Source: a virus | IMG/VR virus record: IMGVR_UViG_3300050343_000064 | Span: 1 to 64,000 of that record | Reading direction: 5' to 3' (one strand) | Length of the DNA: 64,000 nucleotides | Shown: positions 42,132 through 48,752 of the stretch, piece after piece | Layout: each line of letters begins with the position of its first letter | Position numbering within the stretch: position 1 is the stretch's first letter | Translations under genes and position numbers: made by a program | The notes under the pieces: model-generated | Database searches by the model: none | Told to the model about the DNA's origin: nothing | What the model saw: the letters and a program-made list of their open reading frames with translations, nothing else

Positions 42132-42370
42132 TTAATCTAATAACACCATGTATGCTTCAGCATTATGCTGTCTGAAGTAGTTGATGTCTTTACGTACTTT
42201 GTCCCAAAGCTTTGACGTACCGTCAACACCTGCGTCTTGATCTTCAGTGTTGCTTCCATCTCATTGATAAAGATTCTATCATGAATGATAGCTTCTTCCT
42301 TTGTCAACATAATAGACTCGCCATTGAATCTATTCTTACGTTGTTCTGTCTTGTTATCTTTTAGTTCCAT
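42132..42370 (-). CDS. Small early protein (frameshifted)
   Basis: About 79 residues, MELKDNKTEQRKNRFNGESI, then MLTKEEAIIHDRIFINEMEA. A slip near 42230 gives GTSKLWDKVRKDINYFRQHN and EAYMVLLD. Helical and charged; no domain recognised. Overlaps the end of the preceding gene by 10 bases. Confidence 0.55.
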
Positions 42371-42575
42371 GCTGACCTCACGACTCCACCGTTGGTTGCT
42401 TTGTTCAAAGCTTCCAGGTATTCCGTCTCAGTTAACTTTAATACTTCTAAACAAAAATGATGTTTAGTCCCCTGGTCAGCGCCTGGAGATGCCAAGTATC
42501 TGGCACCTGGTCCAGTAGTCCTCTTCACGCTCTTGCGCCACCTGGTAAGTATTCTGCTTTAATTGTTTTTGTCAT
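42361..42575 (-). CDS. Small early protein (frameshifted)
   Basis: Starts MTKTIKAEYLPGGAR at 42575, downstream of a strong promoter and an AAAGGT ribosome site. After slips near 42530 and 42485 it reads DYWTRCQILGISRR and HHFCLEVLKLTETEYLEALN, ending at 42361. It resembles small marine-phage proteins with a HHFCLEV stretch; function unknown. Confidence 0.5.
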
Positions 42576-42602
42576 AATATACCTTTCTTTGTTAATAGGA
42601 TA

Positions 42603-42631
42603 ATCCTACTCTATAAGCTGACCATTGTCAA
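42603..42631 (-). promoter_or_regulatory. Sigma70-like promoter (early)
   Basis: On the minus strand TTGACA (42631-42626), 17-base spacer, TAGGAT (42608-42603), followed by TATCCTATTAAC. It drives the gene starting at 42575. The same TAGGAT -10 form is seen at 43156 and 44826. Confidence 0.7.
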
Positions 42632-42941
42632 CCCTTTGAATAGAATATTCTGCACCCCACCTTTCTTCGTTCTTAACCTTGGCATATCCTTGGCTCTCTC
42701 GTCTGTGTCTGATAAACTCAATCGGTCGACCTTGTTCGATGTTTTCCATGTTAATGATAACCATGAAACTTACATGATTGACTACAAAAATATTTATCTG
42801 AGTCCGAATACCAATTTTGATTGTCATGTTACAGTATGCATAACGACCTCTAATCACTCCACGAGATTTTAGAAACCTATCTTGTGTAACTGTTTCATGG
42901 CAATGTTTATTTGGTCCTTGGCAAAAATGTTTGTTTGGCAT
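42606..42941 (-). CDS. Conserved early protein with Cys/His N-terminus
   Basis: I choose the ATG at 42941 (MPNKHFCQGPNKHCHETV) because it overlaps the upstream stop as TAATG. The first 14 residues hold two Cys and two His that could bind zinc; the middle is hydrophobic beta (INIFVVNHVSFMVIIN). The end carries EFIRHRRESQGYAK and GAEYSIQRVDNGQ. About 111 residues, function unknown. Its stop lies within the -10 of the next promoter. Confidence 0.6.
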   Translation of the reverse strand: MPNKHFCQGPNKHCHETVTQDRFLKSRGVIRGRYAYCNMTIKIGIRTQINIFVVNHVSFMVIINMENIEQGRPIEFIRHRRESQGYAKVKNEERWGAEYSIQRVDNGQLIE

Positions 42942-43129
42942 TAGTGCCTCACTTTCCAAGTTGTAGTTGCAGTTCTGTAACCATGACTATCTAAGTCATA
43001 ATAAACATAATATGGAACACCTTGTTTTGATGTGCCATATCTTGACTTGTCGTCATGTTTGCCTTTTCTTGTAATGTGCTTCTTATGTTTAGAAGCCCAA
43101 TAAGTTATGTAGAATGTTTTGTTTGTCAT
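42941..43129 (-). CDS. 62-aa basic early protein
   Basis: MTNKTFYITYWASKHKKHIT, then RKGKHDDKSRYGTSKQGVPY and YYVYYDLDSHGYRTATTTWK. Basic, Tyr-rich, probably a small beta fold. It is first behind a consensus promoter at 43156-43184 with an AAAGGT ribosome site. Function unknown; possibly an early host-takeover protein, which is inference. Confidence 0.65.
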   Translation of the reverse strand: MTNKTFYITYWASKHKKHITRKGKHDDKSRYGTSKQGVPYYVYYDLDSHGYRTATTTWKVRH

Positions 43130-43155
43130 ATTATACCTTTCTAGTTAATAGGACT

Positions 43156-43184
43156 ATCCTATAACAGATAGCCCTATTTGTCAA
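43156..43184 (-). promoter_or_regulatory. Sigma70-like promoter (early)
   Basis: Minus strand TTGACA (43184-43179), 17-base spacer, TAGGAT (43161-43156), then AGTCCTATTAAC. It precedes the gene starting at 43129. Confidence 0.7.
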
Positions 43185-43187
43185 ACT

Positions 43188-44156
43188 TTAATTTAGACTT
43201 TCTTCATATTTTTTTCTTGCCAATATTTTCGCCTCTCTTGATTGGTTCTTGTTCTTCATACCTTTAATCATACTAGCCAAGTTGCTTGGATTGTAGATTG
43301 TCAATCCTGTTGAGTTAGTTCTAATTAACTCTGCCTCATCAACTTGTATTCCAAGTTCAGTTGCAAGTTCAATTCCCTCACTCAAGATATCTGTATGCTT
43401 TCAATCCAATTTTTAATTGGTCGGATTGTTTTTGGATTGTATCAATCCATGTTTGGTGTTTAGATACTAGATTGCCTTTTGCAATTCGCCATGCCTCAAA
43501 TGTTGGTACTCATCTTTAGTACAAGCGATTGCTCTTGAACGACAATAAGAAGTTCCAATGACATCAAGATAGTATTGATCATTAAAAGTTTTAGTCATGC
43601 CTGTACTATCATCACGACTACTATAACTATTACCAACTCTGCCAAGTGCTTTCATACAAGCCTCAACATGTTTTGTTTTGTGTGGATTATCTTTGTTTTC
43701 ATTTTGTTGAGCAAAGATATCTGGGTTGCAATCCATAGCTTTTAAATCTTCTCTAAAATATGCAGTTGCAAACTTTTGTCCGTCTTCACTACTATACTCA
43801 CTACCATTTAGATTACCAAACAAACCAAAATCAAAATGTGATTTAGTTTCTTTAATATCGCCGTCTTCATCTTTGTCCTCACTATGTGCAAAGTAAAAGC
43901 ATTTATCTTTTGCAACAACATCACAAGGACTTCCATATTTCTTTTTGAAAGTTCTTAAAGTTGCAACATCTTCTGGTGGATATGATCTCTCAACAACTTC
44001 TTTTGCAAGTTGACTTGCAGTTATATATTGCTCGTCAACATATTCTCTTGCTTGAAGAAATGCCTCTCGTTCTTGTGTGTCCTCGTTCTCAAAGACATCT
44101 TTTATTTTATTAAAGAGTTTGTTTCGCAACTCTGTATTCATTCTTATTTTTGTCAT
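43188..44156 (-). CDS. Early protein, about 320 aa (frameshifted; may be two genes)
   Basis: The clean part 43467-44156 starts MTKIRMNTELRNKLFNKIKD and includes an acidic stretch (SEDKDEDGDIKE) and YCRSRAIACTKDEYQ. A slip near 43500 extends it to FEAWRIAKGNLVSKHQTWID and KIGLKAYRYLE; the 65-residue frame at 43188-43385 (SEGIELATELGIQVDEAELI) follows either as the same protein after another slip or as a separate gene from a TTG start. No domain recognised. It is the first gene of the early cluster next to the structured region. Confidence 0.55.
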
Positions 44157-44195
44157 TTTAGACCTTTCTATATTTATTTTAATTTAATTTGTTTT

Positions 44196-44229
44196 ACTAC
44201 TTGACAATAGGATAGTCAAGGATTATATA
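44196..44229. promoter_or_regulatory. Promoter/operator at the edge of the control region
   Basis: Plus strand TTGACA (44201-44206), 17-base spacer, TATATA (44224-44229), reading into the structured region. TTGAC/GTCAA arms at 44201-44205 and 44215-44219 form an inverted repeat around AATAGGATA. A weaker minus-strand promoter (TTGACT) overlaps and would serve the gene starting at 44156. Confidence 0.55.
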
Positions 44230-44275
44230 TTAAATATGTTTTTTATTCTGTTTAGGTGAAATAAAAAAATAGGAG

Positions 44276-44301
44276 CAGGGGATACCCTAAAAATTCCCCT
44301 G
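44276..44301. repeat. Inverted repeat CAGGGGA/TCCCCTG
   Basis: 7-bp perfect arms (44276-44282, 44295-44301) with a 12-base loop. It is the first hairpin after the promoter at 44201-44229. Confidence 0.5.
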
Positions 44302-44302
44302 C

Positions 44303-44379
44303 ACTGATCCCTGATCCAATAAAGGAACGTAAGATAAGAAGCGATGTTGCAACATCGAACCATTGGATCTGGGATCAGT
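44303..44379. repeat. Nested palindromes with GATC-rich outer arms
   Basis: Outer arms ACTGATCCCTGATCCAAT (44303-44320) and ATTGGATCTGGGATCAGT (44362-44379) pair at 17 of 18 positions. Inside them is a perfect 16-base palindrome CGATGTTGCAACATCG (44342-44357). Immediately after is CAGTCA-TTAT-TGACTG (44376-44391). This would form a large cruciform or a branched RNA hairpin. Confidence 0.75.
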
Positions 44380-44504
44380 CATTATTGACTGTGGAGATAA
44401 ACACTATAACACGGCGGACGCTTAAGGGTACCCCGAATGTTGACTGAAGGACAGGGCGTCAACTCCCCGCGTAGCATAGTGACTGATCATTATTTGCTGG
44501 ACCC

Positions 44505-44524
44505 TGACAGGTGATAACCTGTTA
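44505..44524. repeat. Hairpin TGACAGGT/ACCTGTTA
   Basis: Six perfect pairs (ACAGGT-GATA-ACCTGT, 44507-44522), extended by one wobble and one A-T pair. It lies in the middle of the structured region. Confidence 0.5.
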
Positions 44525-44731
44525 GGCCTGTTGCCCGGGCTGTTAAAATAAAGCACGCCGGCCTGTTGGTCCTGCTAATGATAGTATCAGTAAGTGTACA
44601 ACCAGCGTCCACATCTTGCCTCTGGCATTTCCCTGTACGTTAGCGATGATCCGCAAGGTAGCAATGGGTGTACCACCAGCCCGCGCCGGGTCCCTGATCA
44701 AGGGGCGCGGATGGTAATATGAATTGCCAGT

Positions 44732-44758
44732 TTAGAATGATTCTAAAAATCATTCTAA
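44732..44758. repeat. Perfect 11-bp inverted repeat
   Basis: TTAGAATGATT (44732-44742), loop CTAAA, AATCATTCTAA (44748-44758). It sits just before the first heptamer array. Confidence 0.65.
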
Positions 44759-44778
44759 AGAAGAGAAGCCTGAAGCGC

Positions 44779-44803
44779 CAAGCCTCAAGCAGCAAGCAAC
44801 GCT
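44779..44803. repeat. CAAGCNN array 1 (short)
   Basis: CAAGCCT, CAAGCAG, CAAGCAA and a final CGCTT that runs into TTGACA at 44803-44808. It is the same degenerate heptamer as at 45097 and 45966. Confidence 0.6.
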
Positions 44804-44831
44804 TGACAATGGTTCAGGGATAATGTAGGAT
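44803..44831 (+). promoter_or_regulatory. Sigma70-like promoter (plus strand)
   Basis: TTGACA (44803-44808), 17-base spacer, TAGGAT (44826-44831). It drives the small gene starting at 44856. The -35 box is continuous with the end of heptamer array 1. Confidence 0.7.
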
Positions 44832-44855
44832 TAATATAGAAAGTGAGAAATACAT

Positions 44856-45067
44856 ATGAGTAAAATAAAAATAACGAAGCTGGTGAGCAGCTGAACAGAG
44901 TAGCTATTGCCCTGGAAGAGATCCTGCGGATGGTGAAGGAAGATCAGGAACGATCTAAAAAATATCATGGAAGACTGTCCAGCCGAATACGGAAGCATTT
45001 TAGATCCACGATGGATGATGCCTATGACTACCCGATCAGGATCCGAAAGCGTGCGGATCCTGATTAA
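44856..45067 (+). CDS. Small plus-strand protein (one frameshift)
   Basis: Starts MSKIKITK at 44856, 25 bases after the -10 box. A slip near 44880 leads to EQLNRVAIALEEILRMVKED, then YHGRLSSRIRKHFRSTMDDA and RIRKRADPD. About 69 residues, helical, with a basic C-terminus, so DNA binding is possible. The last 11 codons are encoded by a perfect stem-loop (45035-45064). Function unknown. Confidence 0.55.
45035..45064. repeat. Perfect 11-bp GATC stem-loop
   Basis: ATCAGGATCCG (45035-45045), 8-base loop, CGGATCCTGAT (45054-45064). It overlaps the 3' end of the small plus-strand gene. The arms share the GATCAGG/TGATCC words with the structures at 44303 and 45902. Confidence 0.7.
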
Positions 45068-45096
45068 CCACTGGCGCTGGTTACAGGACCAGGGCC

Positions 45097-45167
45097 CGAG
45101 CTACAAGCTCAAGCCACAAGCTGCAAGCGCAGCAAGCTTGCAAGATTAAATTATAAAGCAAGCTTGA
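45097..45167. repeat. CAAGCNN array 2 (interrupted)
   Basis: Copies at CAAGCT, CAAGCCA, CAAGCTG, CAAGCGC, CAAGCTTG and, after an AT-rich break, CAAGCTTGAC. The last copy runs into TTGACA at 45164-45169 upstream of the GP88-like gene. Confidence 0.6.
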
Positions 45168-45243
45168 CAGGACGTTATCCAGTACCTGGACCGAATTATA
45201 AAGTTATGTAACATCCTATAAAGCTATAAAGGAGAAAGATAAT

Positions 45244-45843
45244 ATGAATACTAAAGAAGCATGGACCCTGGTTGGAGGGTTAAGTAAACCGTCAAAGATG
45301 CCAGGCTGGGCAATTGGAATTCCAGCTGCTGAATGCAAGACTGGTAACAAATTAAAATTAATACCTAACTCAGTATGCTCAGGCTGTTATGCTGAAAAAG
45401 GTTGTTATGTTTTCGCTGTTGTACAAGCCGCGCAATACAAGCGCCTGAAGGCAATAGATCACCCGCAATGGGTTGAAGCAATGGCAACGCTTATTAATTC
45501 AAAAAAGCCTGATGTCTTTAGATGGCATGACAGCGGCGACGTTCAAGACGAAGCTCACCTGAACAAGATCTTTGAAGTCTGTAGATTAACACCGGGCAAG
45601 CGTCACTGGATGCCAACGCGTGAAGCGTGGATCAAGGACCATATGCACAAGGCGCCAGCAAATCTAGTTGTAAGATTCTCATCACCGATGATTGACCAGG
45701 GACCAGTTAAGAGCTGGGCCAATACGTCGACAGTCTCGACTAAAAGTCGAACATGTCCAGCCCCTGACAACAACAACGAGTGCGGCAGCTGCAGAGCTTG
45801 TTGGGATCCGCTGGTAAAGAACATAGAATATGGTAAACACTAA
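45244..45843 (+). CDS. GP88-like Cys-rich phage protein
   Basis: 199 residues. The N-terminus MNTKEAWTLVGGLSKPSKMP is followed by NSVCSGCYAEKGCYVF, a CxxCYAxxGxY motif, then FRWHDSGDVQDEAHLNKIFE and a C-terminal Cys cluster (TCPAPDNNNECGSCRACW). This is the layout of the phage gene-88-type family, whose Cys residues may bind a metal or iron-sulfur cluster; the function is not established. RBS AAAGGAGAAAG lies upstream. It stands alone between two heptamer arrays. Confidence 0.7.
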   Translation: MNTKEAWTLVGGLSKPSKMPGWAIGIPAAECKTGNKLKLIPNSVCSGCYAEKGCYVFAVVQAAQYKRLKAIDHPQWVEAMATLINSKKPDVFRWHDSGDVQDEAHLNKIFEVCRLTPGKRHWMPTREAWIKDHMHKAPANLVVRFSSPMIDQGPVKSWANTSTVSTKSRTCPAPDNNNECGSCRACWDPLVKNIEYGKH

Positions 45844-45845
45844 CC

Positions 45846-45959
45846 ATGACACACGTTTTTAAACATCCAAAATTTTACAGAATCCCTAGGGATAATAAAT
45901 CGGATCAGGCCATTAGCGAGGAGCTCCTCGACGGAGGCCAGCGAGCGTGCACCTGATCC
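45846..45959 (+). CDS. 37-codon frame after the GP88-like gene (uncertain)
   Basis: MTHVFKHPKFYRIPRDNKSD, then QAISEELLDGGQRACT. No ribosome site and no family. Its second half coincides with the nested palindromes, so it may be chance. Listed because it begins two bases after the previous stop. Confidence 0.25.
45902..45959. repeat. Nested palindromes with GGATCAGG arms
   Basis: Outer arms GGATCAGG (45902-45909) and CCTGATCC (45952-45959), inner perfect palindrome GAGGAGCTCCTC (45918-45929). The architecture matches the element at 44303-44379. It may also end transcription of the GP88-like gene. Confidence 0.65.
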
Positions 45960-45965
45960 GGGCCT

Positions 45966-46093
45966 CAAGCAGCAAGCTTCAAGCACCAAGCCTCAAGCTC
46001 CAAGCATCAAGCCCCAAGCTCCTCAAGCAGCAAGCCACAAGCATCAAGCCCCAAGCAGCAAGCGTCAAGCTTAAAGCCACAAGCTTCAAGCTC
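45966..46093. repeat. CAAGCNN array 3: 18 degenerate heptamers
   Basis: Eighteen head-to-tail heptamers, first five bases CAAGC (one AAAGC), last two bases variable (AG, TT, AC, CT, TC, AT, CC...). Only one two-base insertion breaks the register (after unit 8). There are no unique spacers, so this is not CRISPR. It overlaps the 3' end of the minus-strand nuclease gene. Confidence 0.8.
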
Positions 46094-46363
46094 CATGATT
46101 CGTGAACCACGGAAAAGTTTCACGGTACCCGGACCAAGGGCCTCTGCTATGATAAATGTATTGTGTGGATGCTTCACATGGAAGGCAATTTGATGTGGAG
46201 AGAACCTTATTTTGTTCCCTCTACAGACCTTTAATTCTACAGTGAAAAAGTGGCCAGAATTATTATAGCCCAATAGATCGGGAGTACCAAGTAAGCTATT
46301 ATTTTCAAGTCTAATTAGCATTTTCATGTACTTCCATTCTTCGAATAGCATGTAGTTTTCCAT
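46007..46363 (-). CDS. PD-(D/E)XK nuclease with repeat-encoded C-terminus
   Basis: 118 residues. MLIRLENNSLLGTPDLLGYN supplies the PD motif and FFTVELKVCRGNKIRFSPHQ the ExK motif and following Gln, as in VRR-NUC/Holliday-resolvase-like enzymes. The last 29 residues (EACGFKLDACCLGLDACGLL) are read from the CAAGCNN array and form a heptad pattern. The start at 46363 overlaps the upstream small gene. Probably processes replication or recombination intermediates. Confidence 0.7.
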   Translation of the reverse strand: MENYMLFEEWKYMKMLIRLENNSLLGTPDLLGYNNSGHFFTVELKVCRGNKIRFSPHQIAFHVKHPHNTFIIAEALGPGTVKLFRGSRIMELEACGFKLDACCLGLDACGLLLEELGA

Positions 46364-46451
46364 TTATCTCTACGTAGATGACAGCGTTCTTTACTGCGTC
46401 GCTACCTTTCGTAAAGTTGCTTAGATACAACTGCAAGTCTTGTACTCTCAT
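46311..46451 (-). CDS. 46-aa early protein
   Basis: MRVQDLQLYLSNFTKGSDAV, then KNAVIYVEINGKLHAIRRME. The start overlaps the upstream stop (ATGA) and the end overlaps the nuclease start by 53 bases in another frame. Compact alpha/beta protein, function unknown. Confidence 0.55.
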   Translation of the reverse strand: MRVQDLQLYLSNFTKGSDAVKNAVIYVEINGKLHAIRRMEVHENAN

Positions 46452-46638
46452 GAATTTTTTCTTAACTTGATAGATAGATCCTCTATCACTTTTTTATAAC
46501 CTTGCAAGAGATTTTTATTTTTTTCGTTTTCAGATACAATTTTTTTAACTCAAAGATTTCTTTTTTCTGTTCTTCAACTAAAGCCTTATATCCTTCGATA
46601 GTGTCTTGTAATTCATCTTGATTTCTATGTACTTTCAT
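46448..46638 (-). CDS. Coiled-coil early protein (one frameshift)
   Basis: MKVHRNQDELQDTIEGYKAL, then VEEQKKEIFELKK, a slip near 46550, and NLLQGYKKVIEDLSIKLRKN. About 63 residues, wholly coiled coil. The ATG is eight bases from a perfect -10 box, so the transcript is probably leaderless. First gene of the operon leading to the nuclease. Confidence 0.6.
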
Positions 46639-46640
46639 TC

Positions 46641-46674
46641 TTGACATTATAGGATAGTTCCCTTAAATTGTCAA
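46641..46674. promoter_or_regulatory. Face-to-face promoters between TerS and the nuclease operon
   Basis: Plus strand: TTGACA (46641-46646), 17 bases, TAAATT (46664-46669). Minus strand: TTGACA (46674-46669), 17 bases, TATAAT (46651-46646). Each -10 touches the other's -35, so only one polymerase can bind at a time. The start codons lie 6-7 bases beyond the -10 boxes. Confidence 0.7.
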
Positions 46675-46675
46675 C

Positions 46676-47197
46676 ATGGGTGTACCAAAAAGATTAACAG
46701 AAATGCAACAACGATTCGCTGAGTTCTTAGTATTCGGTGGACCGGAAGGACCAATGACTAAACGTGAAGCTGCTATCGCTGCTGGGTACAGTAAGGATAG
46801 AGCAATGAGAGAAGGATCAGAGTTAACTAATCCAAAATACTCACCACTTGTAGTTAAGTATATTGGTGAACTCAAAGAAGAAAGATTAAGAAAACACGAA
46901 GTAACTTATGATGGACACCTGGCAGAACTTGCTAGACTGAGAGAAGCCGCTTTAAAAAAAGGATCATTTTCTTCAGCAGTGAATGCGGAAGCAAACAGAG
47001 GAAAAGCAGCAGGACTATACATAGATAGAAAGATAATAAAAACAGGAAAACTAGAGGACCTATCAGAACAAGAGCTAGAAGCAAAAATGAAACAGATAAT
47101 AGACGACTACGGATCTCTAATAAATGTGACACCTAATGAATCTTCGTTATCTTCTTCACACAAGAAGTTGGAAACACCGACCTCTCAGAAAAAGTAA
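46676..47197 (+). CDS. terS: Terminase small subunit
   Basis: 173 residues. MGVPKRLTEMQQRFAEFLVF, then MTKREAAIAAGYSKDRAMRE, a helix-turn-helix typical of the Terminase_2 type, and YSPLVVKYIGELKEER, a helical oligomerisation region, with a Ser-rich tail. It recognises the packaging site and hands DNA to the large subunit. It is on the opposite strand and almost 5 kb from TerL. The transcript appears leaderless. The 3' end overlaps the convergent gene at 47133 by 65 bases. Confidence 0.8.
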   Translation: MGVPKRLTEMQQRFAEFLVFGGPEGPMTKREAAIAAGYSKDRAMREGSELTNPKYSPLVVKYIGELKEERLRKHEVTYDGHLAELARLREAALKKGSFSSAVNAEANRGKAAGLYIDRKIIKTGKLEDLSEQELEAKMKQIIDDYGSLINVTPNESSLSSSHKKLETPTSQKK

Positions 47198-47447
47198 TAG
47201 ACCCATCATCATCAACATCATAGCCTGCAAATATTCTTACAGTATCTTTGTCTTTAGAAAACAACCAACCTTCACTTACCGGTGTTGCTAGTTTCATGTC
47301 AGTAAACTCTTTTACCGTACCCCAGCCGCCTTCAGTGATGATGTCAATCCAATCTATACGTACACGCTTGTATGGAAACTTAACAGCCTGCTTGACCAGC
47401 TTAGGCTTGTTGTAGCTATTTATTCTTCTAGATTTCTTCTTTGGCAT
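47133..47447 (-). CDS. 104-aa conserved protein
   Basis: Basic N-terminus (MPKKKSRRINSYNKPKLVKQ), then RVRIDWIDIITEGGWGTVKE and a beta-rich half with GWLFSKDKDTVRIFAGYDVD. The WxDIxxxxGW pattern is familiar from small marine-phage proteins of unknown role. It overlaps the 3' end of TerS. The non-coding iteron region at 47448-47675 lies upstream. Confidence 0.7.
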   Translation of the reverse strand: MPKKKSRRINSYNKPKLVKQAVKFPYKRVRIDWIDIITEGGWGTVKEFTDMKLATPVSEGWLFSKDKDTVRIFAGYDVDDDGSITFSERSVFPTSCVKKITKIH

Positions 47448-47461
47448 AGGTTTAATTCCTT

Positions 47462-47681
47462 CTATAGTATTCTACCACAGATTTTTTATTTTAAAAAACA
47501 CATTCGCGCGCGTGAACCGAAATTTGATAGTACACTTTATCTCTAAATAAAATAAAAAGTGTACCATAAAGTGTCCACCCTAAAGTCATATATACCAACA
47601 CTTCTAGACCAAAAGTACACTTAGTACACTTTATTTCTGAAAAAAAAAAAAAAAAATAAAATCTGTCACAGAATACTATAG
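47462..47681. promoter_or_regulatory. Inverted-repeat-bounded region with GTACACTT iterons
   Basis: Outer arms CTATAGTATTCT (47462-47473) and AGAATACTATAG (47670-47681) are perfect 12-bp, extended by ACAGAT/ATCTGT. Between them lie GTACACTT or its complement at 47530, 47557, 47615 and 47624, the word ACCATAAAGTGT (47563-47574, also at 41954) and a run of 17 A (47640-47656). It may be an operator cluster or secondary origin upstream of the gene at 47133-47447. Confidence 0.55.
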
Positions 47682-48613
47682 TACGGTTTTTGTGTACTTC
47701 TTGGCCACATTTTCGCCATATTTACGCTCATATTCCGCCTCAATCTGCATCATAAGGTCCGTGATCCCTGTTTCGTCAAGCTTGACCACATGCTCCATGG
47801 CCCGTGCTACAAGGTCTCGTCTGTACTTGATAGCCTTATTCCTGGTCTGTACTTCGTGGATTCCCCACCTCGTTTGATCCGTCATACTTTCTATACTCCT
47901 AAAGTCCTCCGCTTTCATTGGTGTTGTTCTTTCTTTCTCGTCATGCATTAGGTCATGATACATGTCTATTCTTTCAAAGCCTTCATGTTTCCAGCGTCTT
48001 AGTTCAGGTCCTTCTACTTTAAATTCTTGGTAATATAGGTCAGGCGTGCATACCATGATAACTCCCTGTTTAATTTGGAGCCGTAGACGTAGTCGTGTGC
48101 CATGGCGTATGCTGCAATTTGCAGATAATAATCTTCGATCCATTCTTTCTTTTTCGGACGGTTAGCTTGCTTGAAGTCAACGACAGTTTCCATACCATTA
48201 TGATTACAGATAAGGTCTGTTTGACCTGCATACAGCCCCGGATAATGTAACGTAACTTCGGAACCATAATACTCTTCCACTGGCGCAAAGCCAATCTCAA
48301 TAATTTTTTTGGCCATGGGACTCGCCTGGCGTCCGAGTTCTGTAAGATCATCGTAACCAACGCCCGTAACATAAGATTCGAGGAATTTATGCATACTGGT
48401 GCCCCGTGCACTAGATACATTCTTGATTCTGTCTGCTTCTGCTTCACCTACTTTGGCCTTCCATTTGGTTAAAAATTCTGTATTTTTGGTAGCCCCTAAT
48501 ATAGTAGTTACACTTGGAAGTCTATAAGAACTTATCTCATAGACTCTTTTTCCTGTATCAGGATCCGTGATCTGTTTTCCCTCTAAATAATTGTATTTAT
48601 TACTCTTCTTCAT
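47676..48613 (-). CDS. RecB/Cas4-type PD-(D/E)XK exonuclease (one frameshift)
   Basis: From MKKSNKYNYLEGKQITDPDT at 48613: RLPSVTTILGATKN, ARGTSMHKFLESYV (His motif), LYAGQTDLICNHNGMETVVD and DFKQANRPKKKEW (Asp and Asp-x-Lys), then YYLQIAAYAMAHDYVYGS with the Gln-x3-Tyr motif of RecB nucleases. A slip near 48085 leads to GVIMVCTPDLYYQEFKVEGP. The last 85 or so residues (MTDQTRWGIHEVQTRNKAIK) may be a second protein fused by a lost stop. Likely degrades DNA for recycling or recombination. Confidence 0.75.
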
Positions 48614-48752
48614 TGTCTAATTCTTCCTGCTCTTTTTCAAAACCTTCCATAAGTTCTTCATGCAAAGTCTTAGGTTTAAATATTTCATCCCAACGCTTAC
48701 GATACGTATCGGTACTTGGTCTTGTTATTCCATCAAACTTTTCTTTTTTCAT
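48600..48752 (-). CDS. 50-aa acidic protein
   Basis: MKKEKFDGITRPSTDTYRKR, then WDEIFKPKTLHEELMEGFEK and a Glu-rich tail. It overlaps the exonuclease start by 14 bases and the upstream stop by ATGA, so it is translated in a coupled chain. Function unknown; possibly an exonuclease partner. Confidence 0.65.
   Translation of the reverse strand: MKKEKFDGITRPSTDTYRKRWDEIFKPKTLHEELMEGFEKEQEELDNEEE

Larger units (their letters stand above)
44230..44855. other. Gene-free structured region, candidate origin
   Basis: About 625 bases without a convincing gene, richer in G and C than the flanks. It holds a series of inverted repeats (listed separately), the first CAAGCNN array and a plus-strand promoter at its right end. 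It lies between the minus-strand early genes and a short plus-strand gene set. No tRNA cloverleaf was found. A replication origin or a structured non-coding RNA made from the promoter at 44201 are the two best explanations. Confidence 0.5.

Noticed and set aside
44300-44760. Possible tRNA or other known structured RNA gene
   Set aside because: Stem-loops are present but no acceptor stem with a GTTCRA T-loop and CCA-compatible end could be assembled.
45966-46093. Possible CRISPR array
   Set aside because: Units are contiguous 7-base repeats with no spacers and no cas genes nearby.
47640-47656. Poly-A tail of an RNA-derived insertion
   Set aside because: The A-run is flanked by phage iterons and inverted arms, with no target-site duplication.
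48070-48447. Second long minus-strand frame inside the exonuclease
   Set aside because: The main frame carries the complete PD-(D/E)XK and Gln-x3-Tyr motifs; this frame has none and is a shadow.
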